DNA from: Dioscorea cayenensis subsp. rotundata
Taxonomy: Eukaryota > Streptophyta > Magnoliopsida > Dioscoreales > Dioscoreaceae
Direction: 5' to 3'
Assembly (NCBI RefSeq): GCF_009730915.1
Contig: NC_052484.1
Coordinates: forward strand, 1,798,001-1,862,000
DNA length: 64,000 nucleotides
Numbering within the stretch: the stretch's first letter is position 1; each line of letters opens with the position of its first letter. This document shows, piece after piece, positions 24,520 through 35,773 of the stretch. The notes beneath the pieces are model-generated. The model saw only the letters and a list, made by a program, of their open reading frames with translations, did no database searches and was not told where the DNA came from. The translations under genes and the position numbers were made by a program.

Positions 24520-25519
24520 NNNNNNNNNNNNNNNNNNNNNNNNNNNNNNNNNNNNNNNNNNNNNNNNNNNNNNNNNNNNNNNNNNNNNNNNNNNNNNNNN
24601 NNNNNNNNNNNNNNNNNNNNNNNNNNNNNNNNNNNNNNNNNNNNNNNNNNNNNNNNNNNNNNNNNNNNNNNNNNNNNNNNNNNNNNNNNNNNNNNNNNNN
24701 NNNNNNNNNNNNNNNNNNNNNNNNNNNNNNNNNNNNNNNNNNNNNNNNNNNNNNNNNNNNNNNNNNNNNNNNNNNNNNNNNNNNNNNNNNNNNNNNNNNN
24801 NNNNNNNNNNNNNNNNNNNNNNNNNNNNNNNNNNNNNNNNNNNNNNNNNNNNNNNNNNNNNNNNNNNNNNNNNNNNNNNNNNNNNNNNNNNNNNNNNNNN
24901 NNNNNNNNNNNNNNNNNNNNNNNNNNNNNNNNNNNNNNNNNNNNNNNNNNNNNNNNNNNNNNNNNNNNNNNNNNNNNNNNNNNNNNNNNNNNNNNNNNNN
25001 NNNNNNNNNNNNNNNNNNNNNNNNNNNNNNNNNNNNNNNNNNNNNNNNNNNNNNNNNNNNNNNNNNNNNNNNNNNNNNNNNNNNNNNNNNNNNNNNNNNN
25101 NNNNNNNNNNNNNNNNNNNNNNNNNNNNNNNNNNNNNNNNNNNNNNNNNNNNNNNNNNNNNNNNNNNNNNNNNNNNNNNNNNNNNNNNNNNNNNNNNNNN
25201 NNNNNNNNNNNNNNNNNNNNNNNNNNNNNNNNNNNNNNNNNNNNNNNNNNNNNNNNNNNNNNNNNNNNNNNNNNNNNNNNNNNNNNNNNNNNNNNNNNNN
25301 NNNNNNNNNNNNNNNNNNNNNNNNNNNNNNNNNNNNNNNNNNNNNNNNNNNNNNNNNNNNNNNNNNNNNNNNNNNNNNNNNNNNNNNNNNNNNNNNNNNN
25401 NNNNNNNNNNNNNNNNNNNNNNNNNNNNNNNNNNNNNNNNNNNNNNNNNNNNNNNNNNNNNNNNNNNNNNNNNNNNNNNNNNNNNNNNNNNNNNNNNNNN
25501 NNNNNNNNNNNNNNNNNNN
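24520..25519. other. Assembly gap (1000 N)
   Basis: Exactly 1000 N, so the length is a placeholder. It separates forward-facing MATE copy A from reverse-facing copy B, a junction an inverted or repeated structure could make hard to assemble. Confidence 0.95.
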
Positions 25520-25973
25520 CAAAAACCACTATAAGGTGAGCATGAACCAATTCACTCCTTTGGGTGGACCTCTCTCTAATTTAAAATAGAGAATTCAAAT
25601 CCTATTCGCACTTGTCCACATTTCTCTCAAGAATAAATAAATAAAATCAAAATCAAAATAAATCAATCTATATATATATAATGGTCAAATTTTGAACTCT
25701 CAAGTATAGAATTGGGAAATGAATAAAATACCACTCTTGAGGAAAGAGATAAATAAAAATATATATATGTAATAAATTAAATATTAAAATAAATAATACA
25801 ATAAAAATATACAAGTTAATTAAATCACAACAATTAATGTCATGGTGTCAGTAAACAATTTAATTGTAACAAATTACAATAAGTGGCGCCCTGCACTAAA
25901 CAATTTAATTTACAAATAAATTACAACAATTAAAGTTTTGAGTATTTTAATCAAATCATTCTACCCATTTTGT

Positions 25974-28900
25974 TTATTGATCTTCTCCACTCCAAAATTG
26001 GAGCCTTTTTTCCGCTTGTATAACCTGATAATAAAAATTTATACCATAAACAACCCATTTAATTTAATTAAAATACAGTAGTTCTTATGTTTATTTTGTG
26101 TTGAATGTATATGTAATACACCAAGACTCAAATTAAAACATCAAACTTTATTACAAAATTACAAGTAATATTTGTGAAAATAATGAGTTTAGAAAACCCA
26201 TATATACTTAAAAAACTTGCCACACAAGCTTTGTATCAATTACTTGAACAAGATCCCTTTATTTTTTTAGTAATATATATATATATATATATGTGGATTC
26301 AAGTCATATACGTACGGATGTTTATTTATATACCTTTTGAAACTGTTTATGAATAGATTATAACCGTTGGATTAAAATCCAACGGTTATTATGGACGCCC
26401 CTAAATTGTTTATGAATAGATAATAACCATTGGATTAAAATTCAACGGTTATTATGGACGTCCCTAAATGATATGTCATATATATATATATATATATATA
26501 ATGTGCATTAGAAAACAAAAAAAAATTGATAAAGTATGAATCCTCACCTGACCCTTCCAGTTGGTCTTACAAACAATGGTTATGAGAACCAATGTTTGAG
26601 CAATGTAACCAGATATCATCCCAATCCATATTCCCTAACACAAGTACAAAATTCCAAACTTAAGATAAACAAAAGTGAACATGTGTAATATCATTTAATT
26701 GATACCAAATAAATGACTAATTTTTCTGGAAAATAATACCTTACAAGCCCACCTGATAATTCAAAACATATAAAACACTTTACCATCTCCATGACAACAT
26801 AAAGATAATATATATATATATATATTTAATCAAGCCAATCAGAAAAACCAAGATGGAGTAGAGAAAGAGAAACACCTGCAAGCCCCAATGAAAAAGAAAT
26901 CCAAGAGCAGCAGCAAGAGGAATTCCAAGGAGATAATAGCAAGCTAAGTTAATATAAGCAACAAGACCTTGCCATCCGGTTCCGGTGATTGATCCTGATC
27001 ATAATTCATCAACTAATTGAAATCAATGCATGTTAAGAACAAAAGATTTTACTTGAATACCCTGCAAAACTGCATGATAGTTTACAGATGTTATAATTTT
27101 ACTTTATGTGCAACCCCAAATTTCTTTTTACTTGTTATAAGATCAATTTAATTTATGTTAAACTGTCAAAAGTTAGTCCTGATGAATGCCAAGTAATATT
27201 TAAAAAATCAGAAGGTAGCAAGTAAAAACCTTTAGTTTATACAATACTGCCAAAACCTTTGTAAAATTGTTAAGTTCCTGGGCACCGGCAAATAGGTGAA
27301 AATTAATGAACAAAATCACCACAGTGGTTTTACGATGGTGAATGATTATATTGGAGTACACAAGTAAATATCATTTACCACAAAGAGTTACCAGAGAATT
27401 TTCATTGTTGCAGAGGTACATACAAATAACATTATGGTAATTAGCAAAAGTAAATTACCTATTAATGTAGATTGAATGGCGGTAATCATCAAGACAATGG
27501 CAAGGAGGTATACTGCAGTAGAGGCAGAATCTTGTACTTCTTTGCTGCTGGTGAACAACAATGGGAATTTGTCCCAGGTTGCCAAGATCAATGAAGATGA
27601 GATAAGGCTGATGAATAGTGTTGTCAAGCCAGATACGATGACCGCGTACTTCCCTGCCCTCGGCCGGCCTGATCCAAGTTCATTTGACAGCCTCACACTG
27701 ATGGAAAACAAAGAAAACATCCAATGTACCAGGATTATGCATTCAAATCAAATATTATTTGATAAATCGAAGCGAGTATTAAAACTGTCATCACTAATAG
27801 CATTTTGTTCACCTTGTTGCCGACAAGAATCCAGTGACCAACATATACTCCCAACTATTTATGTTCAGCCTGTGAAAACAAGCATTTCTTAATGTGACAC
27901 TTTTTTTTAACCAAAATACCCTTTTACACAAATATGAATTTTATAAAAGTATATAAACAGTTATAAGCTTTAACCATAGTACAAATGGAAATTTCTCCAA
28001 AAGAAATTCATCAAGCAGATATGTATATGTCAAAGTTTCCTTCAAAGTGGCCCATGACTAAGAGATTCATTAATTTCAAAAGACATCAAATTCCATTCAA
28101 TTGATGGTATAGACAGGTCTTTAAAGGGCCGGTAGATGCCCGCATAAGAAGAGGGAAACAATGTAGAAGAGGAAAAGGCAGACTAAAAGGCATTTAGCAT
28201 AAATTTTTTGAAATAATGTTATATCTTAGTTTATCTAAATTTTTGGCTCTTAAATAGGATCATGAATAAATAAATCTCATACGCATAATAGTGTCAACCA
28301 TACAAGATGCAGAATTTGGCAGTCATCTTATGTGGAAGGGAAAGATTCATGAAGCGGATCCATGGGACTAACTGCTGGCTTCTTGTTCTTGTATCAAATT
28401 CCATTTAATTATATGAAGGAAAAGGAAAGAAAAACAACTATAAACCATACCATATGGAGGCTGATGCAACTGTAACCTGTGCATTGTTTAGGAGGCCAGT
28501 GAGAAACATCACAAGAGCACCATACCAATCACCCAAGAGAAGCATGAAAGCAGATGAGAGAGAGAGCTTAATGAAAGGCCACAAGTCCTTGAAAGCAAAC
28601 CATGAAAAACCATTCCATACATCCTTGCACCAAAACATAATGTAGATCACTTGAAACAAAGCCATTGCACATGAAGACACATCAAAGGCTATAGCTGCCC
28701 CAGTTGAGCCCCATTCCAAGACAGAGGTGAAGAACCAAAGCGCACAAAGATGAAGAACAAGAGATATGAAAGCAATGAATGCAAGAGGCAGGACCTTATT
28801 TTGAGTTAGGAGGAACTTTTGGGAAGGGTAGGAAATGGCCATGGCAAATTGTTGGGGGAGAATAAGAAGAGCAAAGCGGCCGGCGAGGAAGGCAATATCA

Positions 28901-30524
28901 GATTGTTGGCCAAGGAAGGAGAGGATGGGGGTCGCAAAGATGTAGATCGGTGACATGAGGATGGAGGAGATGATGAGGATGATCCATGTACGTTGCATGT
29001 AAATGCTGAGCATGCTTACTTGCCCTGCTCCAAACGCTTGTCCACTTAGGGTCTCTAGAGCACTCCCCATGCTGAGCTGTTCCATGTTACTTTTGTTTCA
29101 CAATTCAACCAATCTATTTGCAACAATGTGTTGTAAACACACACACACACACATATGTACATCAACAACATTCCCCAGTTGAACCCCCACTGAAACGTTT
29201 AAATTCAAGCTAATTTCAATCTAAGAGAGTGAAAAACTAATGTTGATTATGGTTAATTTCATTGTTAGGAAAAGTAAGAAATATTTTAAAACAAAAAAGC
29301 AAACTTAAAGGTGGTGGTTGTCATAAGGAGTGATCATTTATTGTGAGACACTGAGGTTCATGTCCCATGTTCTTCGGTAAATTCGCATATACACCCCTAC
29401 AAAAGATCATATTTGTTTGTGCTAACCCAAAAGATAAAACCATTATTTGCATGCATACACATAACCCTCTAATGAGTCTGAGCAGCAATTAACATACGTT
29501 TCTTATAAAACAAAAAATTATGCCACCAACTTTTACCTCCCTTTCTTTCAATCATTCCCCTTCATATAATATTATCTTTTGTCATTTACAATAAACATAT
29601 AAAAGATACCCAATATGTAGAGTATATCCCAAAAAAAAATACTTTTTTTATTTGTGCCCCTTAAAAATTGAATTTTTCGGTATGCCCCAAGACCCACATT
29701 CACTTGGTAAATTATCTAGATTATCAAGAGTTTCATTTCTTAATATTAATTTAAAAACAAAACCTTTCAATTTTTTTTGAAACTTATGAATTTTCTTTTT
29801 ACAAAATGTGGACAAGTCACGTCAAAAACATGCACAGGAATAGAGTTAATATTTCAATACACATGCGCAATCACCGAACATGAGCTAAGGGATTTAGTAC
29901 AATTTTCAAACAAACTAATAATAACAAATGAACTAGTATATTACTAAATAAAAAAAAAAGTCTATAATAAGCTAGTAAAGAACAAGATTTGTTATGATAT
30001 AGGTATATATGAGGATGTGTCATATACAAATGTTCGTAGATTCAATCTTTACAAACATTCGTCGATTGAAATTCAAATGGTATTCATCATCACCTCTACA
30101 GTGACAGAATTATCATTCATTTGTACTGTAATCTAGTAAAGAACAAGATTTGTTATGATACAGATATATATGAGGATGCGTCATATACGAATGTTCGTAG
30201 ATTCAATCTTTACGAACATTCGTCGATTGAAATCCAAATGGTATTCATCATCACCTCTACAATGATAGAATTATCATTCATTTGTACAGTAATTATGAAT
30301 AGTATTATGGTAAAATGTGAAATGCACAGTATTTTAATCTAAATCACACATACAATAACTCAACTAATTATAATTGTTCAATTCTATTTCTACTGCAACG
30401 TAAAACTATAAAAACCAAAATAGAACCAATCAATCACCCATTTGTTGTTGGTATAATGATATGACTACTATTTATAACACTGTTGTTCTCTCTCTTCACA
30501 CCCATTTGTTTATGTCTCTCTCAT

Positions 30525-30574
<50 letters not shown>

Positions 30575-31733
30575 TTTAATTTGAGAGAACATCCCCATAC
30601 GACATCCCCATACGATTTATTCTCGATATTATTATTTTTTTACTAAAGGTGGATAAACTACAACCTCAATTATTGTTGGGAGCCTCTTTATTGGGGGAGG
30701 GAAACAAGTCAATTGAGTGCATACAAAAAATTCCAAAACAATAACATATTTAAAGGGTTAACATCTATGCAAATATCAAATTGCTAGGATGGCCCATATT
30801 CGTTGTCATGTCTAAATCAATTCTTTGTCCGATATGATTGCTTGAGACCATGAGAGATATCACTAACCCCAACTACCAGTTGCTTGGCAGATGATCCCCG
30901 GGGACTCCATCATCTATGCTTTTCCATCCGTACTAATTGCATTCCTATATTAAACTTTTCAAAAAAACAGGCCTTTTTATAATTCATCCCACATTTCAAA
31001 CTACTCCAAAATCCCTTTCCCATTTATATTAGATAAATAAATAAATATAATTTAAATGATTTTTAAATTACCAATATATCTGTCATCTTCCCTCTCCCCG
31101 TCTCCAAGACTCCTCCGGCGAGCAAGAGCTAGTGCATCGGCGCCGGTGAGCTCGCCGGGCAGAGGTGAAGACGAGAAAGGGAAATTTTATTTAAAAATAT
31201 TTAAAAAATTTTGAAATTTATCAGGGACCTAATATTTTAAAAAATATATATTTTTTCCGATTATATAAAATCCCTAAAAAAAAACATCCACGAATGAAAT
31301 CTTTCCCAAATCCCTAGAAAAATCCTCACTAATAATAATTCCTTCAAAATTAGATCCAAACCCTAATTAAAAAACCCTCAAACCCGGGCCTAAATCATCA
31401 CGATATGAAATCAAGGAACAAAATGGGACCAAGAGGAGATGAGTGAGATCTTTGAGCCCTAACCAGGAAGCCAGTAGTGAAGTTGGAGCAGAGAGTGAGG
31501 GCAGTGGAGACAGCGGAGAGCTGGAGAGCGCTGAGATGGCCGGCAAAGATCTGGACGGAAGAATTGATGCCGTAGGTGAAAAGAGCGGTCATGGCGATCG
31601 GCGCCGCCAACATCCACTGCTTCTTGGATTCATCGGTGAAAACCCTAATCGCATCACTGAAGCTCCTCACCTCGAGCTCATCTTTTCCTCCGCTTCTCTT
31701 CGTCTTCTCCACGAGACCTCTCTCCTCTTCCAT
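25974..31733 (-). CDS. MATE copy B: DETOXIFICATION (DTX/MATE) efflux transporter, 7 exons, 482 aa
   Basis: Minus-strand exons: 31464-31733, 28451-29076, 27813-27869, 27459-27697, 26876-26994, 26548-26634, 25974-26024. They total 1449 nt with matching phases (0, 2, 2, 1, 0, 0). The product has the size and the helix-rich pattern of plant MATE proteins. Landmarks are GINSSVQIFAGHLSALQLSA (helix 1-2), MGSALETLSGQAFGAGQ, LLTQNKVLPLAFIAFI, GFSWFAFKDLWPFIKLSLSS, SVRLSNELGSGRP and the C-terminal WKGQ-VIQAEKRLQFWSGEDQ. It reads closest to the DTX27-35/TT12-type subgroup. These are H+- or Na+-coupled exporters of organic cations, flavonoids or xenobiotics at vacuole or plasma membrane. The substrate here is not deducible. 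This is the only copy with every exon visible. Exon 1 lies 2.4 kb upstream of exon 2, outside the inverted arm. Private changes relative to C and D include TQNKV and CKDVW. Confidence 0.85.
26340..26490. repeat. Twin-hairpin element in MATE copy B intron 6
   Basis: Two tandem palindromes. The first has perfect 14-bp arms (ATAACCGTTGGATT at 26360-26373, complement at 26376-26389) around AA. The second is near-perfect, about 55 bp downstream. An (AT)n run follows. The same pair is present inverted in copy D (about 61760-61890) and absent from the equivalent intron of copy C. Confidence 0.6.
29972..30300. repeat. 161-bp tandem duplication private to arm 1
   Basis: Two units, starting at CTAGTAAAGAACAAGATTTG at 29972 and again at 30133. 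Each contains an inverted pair ACGAATGTTCGT / ACGAACATTCGT (diverged in unit 1). The equivalent place in arm 2 (about 57960-58135) has one unit. Confidence 0.75.
30531..30568. repeat. (CT)n microsatellite
   Basis: Uninterrupted CT dinucleotide run directly after a poly-C tract. Shorter in the matching arm 2 sequence (about 57738-57750). Confidence 0.9.
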
Positions 31734-32013
31734 TGCTCTCTCTCACTCTCACTGTTTGCTCTCTTTCTGTATATATATATATATAGATGTTATTTTATGA
31801 GAAACCCCCTGTGTTTAAATCTTATTTAAAAAGTTCTTCAAATTTTAAAAACTCATCTCCTATAGGGAATACTATGGTTTCAGTCTATTAAAATCTGACA
31901 CGTCCCCAATAATAATAGAAAAAAGTATAATAGCATCGCATAGGACACGTGTCAGAATATGATAGGTTAGAACCGGTGTATTCTCGGGAGATGAACTCAA
32001 ATTTTAATACTTC

Positions 32014-32059
<46 letters not shown>

Positions 32060-32066
<7 letters not shown>

Positions 32067-32500
32067 GGGAAAATGAATTATGAATTTCTAAAAGTTTCAA
32101 AACATCTCAATCAGGCCCTATGACATTTGAATTTGTTAGACAATCTTTTTTTTTATATCTTACTTTTGTGTTTATGTATGTAGCTCACTCCATTAGTTTA
32201 TTTTATCTTACAACACGTACTTCCCGCTTAAAATGTATGATCTCCGTTTAATATTTTGTGTTTTCGTGTAACTATATAAGTTTTCACTTAATATATAGCA
32301 TATTTTCTTTTAATATATGACATTTTCGCTTAATATTATGCGTTTCCGCTTAAAAAGTTGAGAAATATTTCCGTTAAAACTACGTTTATGATATAAAGAC
32401 AAAAAAAAAATTGTTGACAGAAAAAGAAAGGACTTTTTGAAAATACCCAAATTTGGTGAGTCAATATGTGAATAAGTGGAACTTAAAGAAATTTTTAAGG
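32060..32500. repeat. Dispersed repeat, copy 1 (inverted copy at 35300-35750)
   Basis: Starts GGGAAAATGAATTATGAA, continues through AAGTTTCAAAACAT, ATGACATTTGAATTT and ATCTTACAA. It then has a run of variations on CGCTTAAAAT / CGTTTAATAT-GTGTTTTCGTGTAACTA. The reverse complement with the same landmark order is at about 35300-35750 in intron 6 of MATE copy C. Noncoding, so likely a non-autonomous element. Confidence 0.6.
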
Positions 32501-32836
32501 TATTTCCAGTAATAATAATAATAATAACAACAACAACAACAACAACTAGTATGGATGACCGTGTTTATGTTTTTGGTTTCATTTAAATGCAAATTGTATA
32601 AAAAAATATTAAAATAAAATTAATGAAAAATGAAAAATTAACCAAAAAATAATAATAAGTGTATATATAATATATCTTAAAAATACAATAGATATGTATA
32701 CCATGTATACATAGTATGTGTATGTCATTTAAAAAAAGCCTTTAAAAAAACCAAAACCAAAACCAAAACCAAAAACAAAAACAAAATAAAATAAAACAAA
32801 ACACAAAGGTATATATTGTATTGTATACAAACAAAC

Positions 32837-32904
<68 letters not shown>

Positions 32905-32989
32905 TGTATCATTTTTTGAAAACTCATAAAAGTAGCCTTTATGCATCAAGTCTAAGAGGAATAAAAACATAAATAAAAATCAAAGTACC

Positions 32990-33930
32990 AACCAAAGAAA
33001 CCTTGTGGTGGTTGTCCGATTTTGTAAAAGAGGGACTAAAGAAAAAAAAAATTTGATTTACTACCTTGTGGTTTCTCTGCGTGGCAAAAAAGAGAAAAAC
33101 CATAACGACCGTTAGCTCTTGCTTATGTGGCAAGGGCAAAGTCGACATTTGACATAAAAAAATATATATATTTATGGGTTGGCGTTTTAATGTGTTATGC
33201 TAATTAATTTGGATGATTAATGTGCTAATTAAACACACATTCATTGTTGAAGGTCACTTACCTCGATTGCCACCCTTGTTCAGACAAAGAAAAGGTTCTT
33301 CTTTCTAGAGAGTAAAACTATAGTTCTTCAAAATTTGTTGTAATTACCTGCCACCTTGTTCCACCTACATGCTCTGATTAATAACAACACAATAGTACCC
33401 ATCGAGGAAATCAAATAACTCTACATCTTAGTTTCCCTCTTCATGCTATATCTCCCTCTTGTTATTGGATCTTTACTTTGAAAATAATCTAAGACTAGGT
33501 TTCAACACAAGAAACAAACAGAGATGGAAGAGAAATGAAGGGTAAACAAACAAGGGCAATGGCAAGGGCAAGGGCAAGGGCAATGGCAAGGGAGAAGGCA
33601 TTGTGGAGTTGCGACCCTGAATGATTCAAAAAACCTAGCAATTGAGGTGCTTGAAAAACCCTAATCCTAAGGAGAACATTTTCTTGTGTCTTAAGGATGG
33701 ATGACATTAAAACCAAGGTGAGGTGCCAACTCATAGGAAGATATACTTTTTTATGTTAAATGTCAATTTTGCTCTTGCCATGTAAGCAAGGACTAACGGT
33801 AGTCACGATTTTTCTCCTATTTGCCACGCAGAGAAACCACAAGATAGTAAATCAAAATTTTTCTCCTTCTGTTCCTCTTCTGCAAAACCCGACAACCATA
33901 AAGTTTATTTTTAAAATTTTTCTTTTTTTT
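32990..33930. mobile_element. Foldback element with roughly 200-bp inverted arms
   Basis: The left arm (about 32998-33155: GTGGTGGTTGTC, ACCTTGTGGTTTCTCTGCGTGGCAAA, GCTTATGTGGCAAGGGCAAA, ATTTGACATAA) is matched inverted by the right arm (about 33750-33905). Outside both arms a direct repeat (AAAACTCATAAAAGTA-CCTTTAT and AAAAATCAAAGTACCAACCA) occurs at about 32919-32993 and 33929-33975. The interior has a GGCAAG/GGCAAT hexamer array at about 33557-33592. No transposase was seen. A Mutator-like or Foldback-type non-autonomous element is likely. Confidence 0.6.
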
Positions 33931-34930
33931 AAAACTCATAAAAGTAACCTTTATAAAAATCAAAGTACCAACCAATCAAAAGCTGACAAACTTACACCCA
34001 AAAAATCATTTGAATGCATAACTATTAGTGGGTCTATTATATTTCTTCTTGATGTTGACCCTCCAAATATATCTCTAGCTATATTTGGGCACAACATATT
34101 TAAAAAGATATTTAATTGCTCTTGCCCTATTACATATATTCACATGAACATGACCCTACAATCAAATCAACAATATGAACGTGACCCTACAATCAAATCA
34201 ACATTATGAAAAACTGAATAACGGTAATTTAATTCAACGCCATTATGTAATACGGTTATTGAAGTAATCTAGTTTGATATATGTCTTGTTTGAATTGACT
34301 TATTAAAAAGATATTTTTTTTCAATTTAATAAAAATATTTTTGAAAAAAAATATATTAATCTAGAGTAAGTTAAACATTTTTTTGTATTTTGTGTTTGAA
34401 TTAATTTTTCTATAAAAACAAAAACTGTAAAATAAGCTAAAAAACAGTTTTTTTCAGAATCTAGTCATGACTAATTTTTGAGCTATTTTTTTCAATTTTT
34501 ACTAAAATTCTGTTTTTACAGACCAATACTAAATAATTTTTTGAACTCGAAGTCTTAACTTATACATACAAATTTTTTATAAATTTTAAATTATCGACTA
34601 ACTTTAACTAATTTTTTTAATCAATATAAAATAGTTAAAATAGACAAGTAAAAAGACCTAGTGAGTAATATAAACTAAGTTGAAGGCAACCTGCCTTTGT
34701 TCACAAAATATTTTTTATAAATACAAATATATATATAATTTTAGATTCATTTAAGTGTTATTACATTTGGAAAAACAAGCTTTGCTCCGTGAGACGATGG
34801 ATGCCATAATGTCAATAAAACAAAATAAATTACAATAAATGGCACCCTGCAATATACAATTTAATTTACAAAATAAATTACAACAATTACAGTTTTGAGT
34901 ATTTTAATCAAATCATTCTACCCATTTTGT

Positions 34931-35219
34931 CTATTGATCTTCTCCACTCCAAAATTGCAGTCTTTTTTCAGCTTTTATAACCTGAAAATAAAAACTTATA
35001 CCATAAACAGACAATTTAATTTAATTAAAATGTAGTAGTTCTTAGGTTTACTCTGTGTTGAGTGTACATATAATACACCAAGACTCAAATTAGAACATCA
35101 AACTTTATTACAAAAGTTACAAGTAATATTCAAGAAGCCAAAAATAATGAGTAAAAATAACTCATATATTAATAGACTTGGCACACAAGCATTGTATCAA
35201 TTATTTGAACAAGATAAAG

Positions 35220-35257
<38 letters not shown>

Positions 35258-35740
35258 CTTATAATGAACAAATAGTCCTCAGATCTCTGAAATTAAGGTA
35301 TTCACACCCAATGACTATGAGTATTCTCAAAGAGTCATTTTTTTCTAACATGTTACTTTTCATATCGTCTAACTTAAAAGTAGTTAATGTTGACATAAAA
35401 GTGGTTAATGTTGACATAATTGGCTCTCGGTTTTTTAAACAAAAACACATAATTTTAAACAAGAACATCAAATTTTAAGCGAAAACTCATAATATTAAAT
35501 AGAAAAAAAGTAATATACTAAGTGAAAACTTATGTAGTTACACGTAAACACGCAATATTAAACGAAAACTATAAATATTAAATGGGGTTGTAAGATAGAA
35601 TAAGTTTACGGAATAAACTACAATAACAGAAAATGAAATGTACTTTAAAAAAATAAGTATGTCTGAAAAATTCAAATATCAAAAAGTCTATCTAGGATGT
35701 TCGAATGTTTTGAAACTGTTAAGAGTTATAATTCATTTTC

Positions 35741-35773
<33 letters not shown>

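Larger units (their letters stand above)
25520..30853. repeat. Inverted-duplication arm 1 (contains MATE copy B exons 2-7)
   Basis: Reverse complement of 57450-62705 along nearly its whole length, including exons, introns, intergenic flank and microsatellites. One end matches at TGAACCAATTCACTCC (25546-25561), the reverse complement of GGAGTGAATTGGTCCA near 62685-62700. The other end matches at TCTCAAGCAATCATATCGG (complement of about 30829-30847, and 57453-57471). Beyond about 30853 the two loci differ. Confidence 0.85.
31734..34930. other. TE-rich spacer between MATE copies B and C
   Basis: Contains (TAA)n at 32014-32066, a 400-bp repeat copy (32060-32500), (CT)n at 32839-32872 followed by (AT)n to 32901, and a foldback element at about 32990-33930. 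The rest is AT-rich without coding signal. Copy B's putative promoter is at the left edge: (AT)n at about 31768-31786 and a CT-rich leader. Confidence 0.55.

Noticed and set aside
24365..25589. Long open frames of 350-385 codons across 24.4-25.6 kb
   Set aside because: Made almost entirely of N from the assembly gap; no real sequence.
27476..27892. Plus-strand 138-codon frame within MATE B (mirrored at 60287-60703)
   Set aside because: Antisense shadow of MATE exons 3 and 4; conserved only because the arms are duplicated and the sense exons are coding.
32839..32901. (CT)n-(AT)n compound tract as a possible CRISPR-like or regulatory array
   Set aside because: Simple microsatellite; no spacers, and CRISPR arrays are not expected in a plant nuclear genome.
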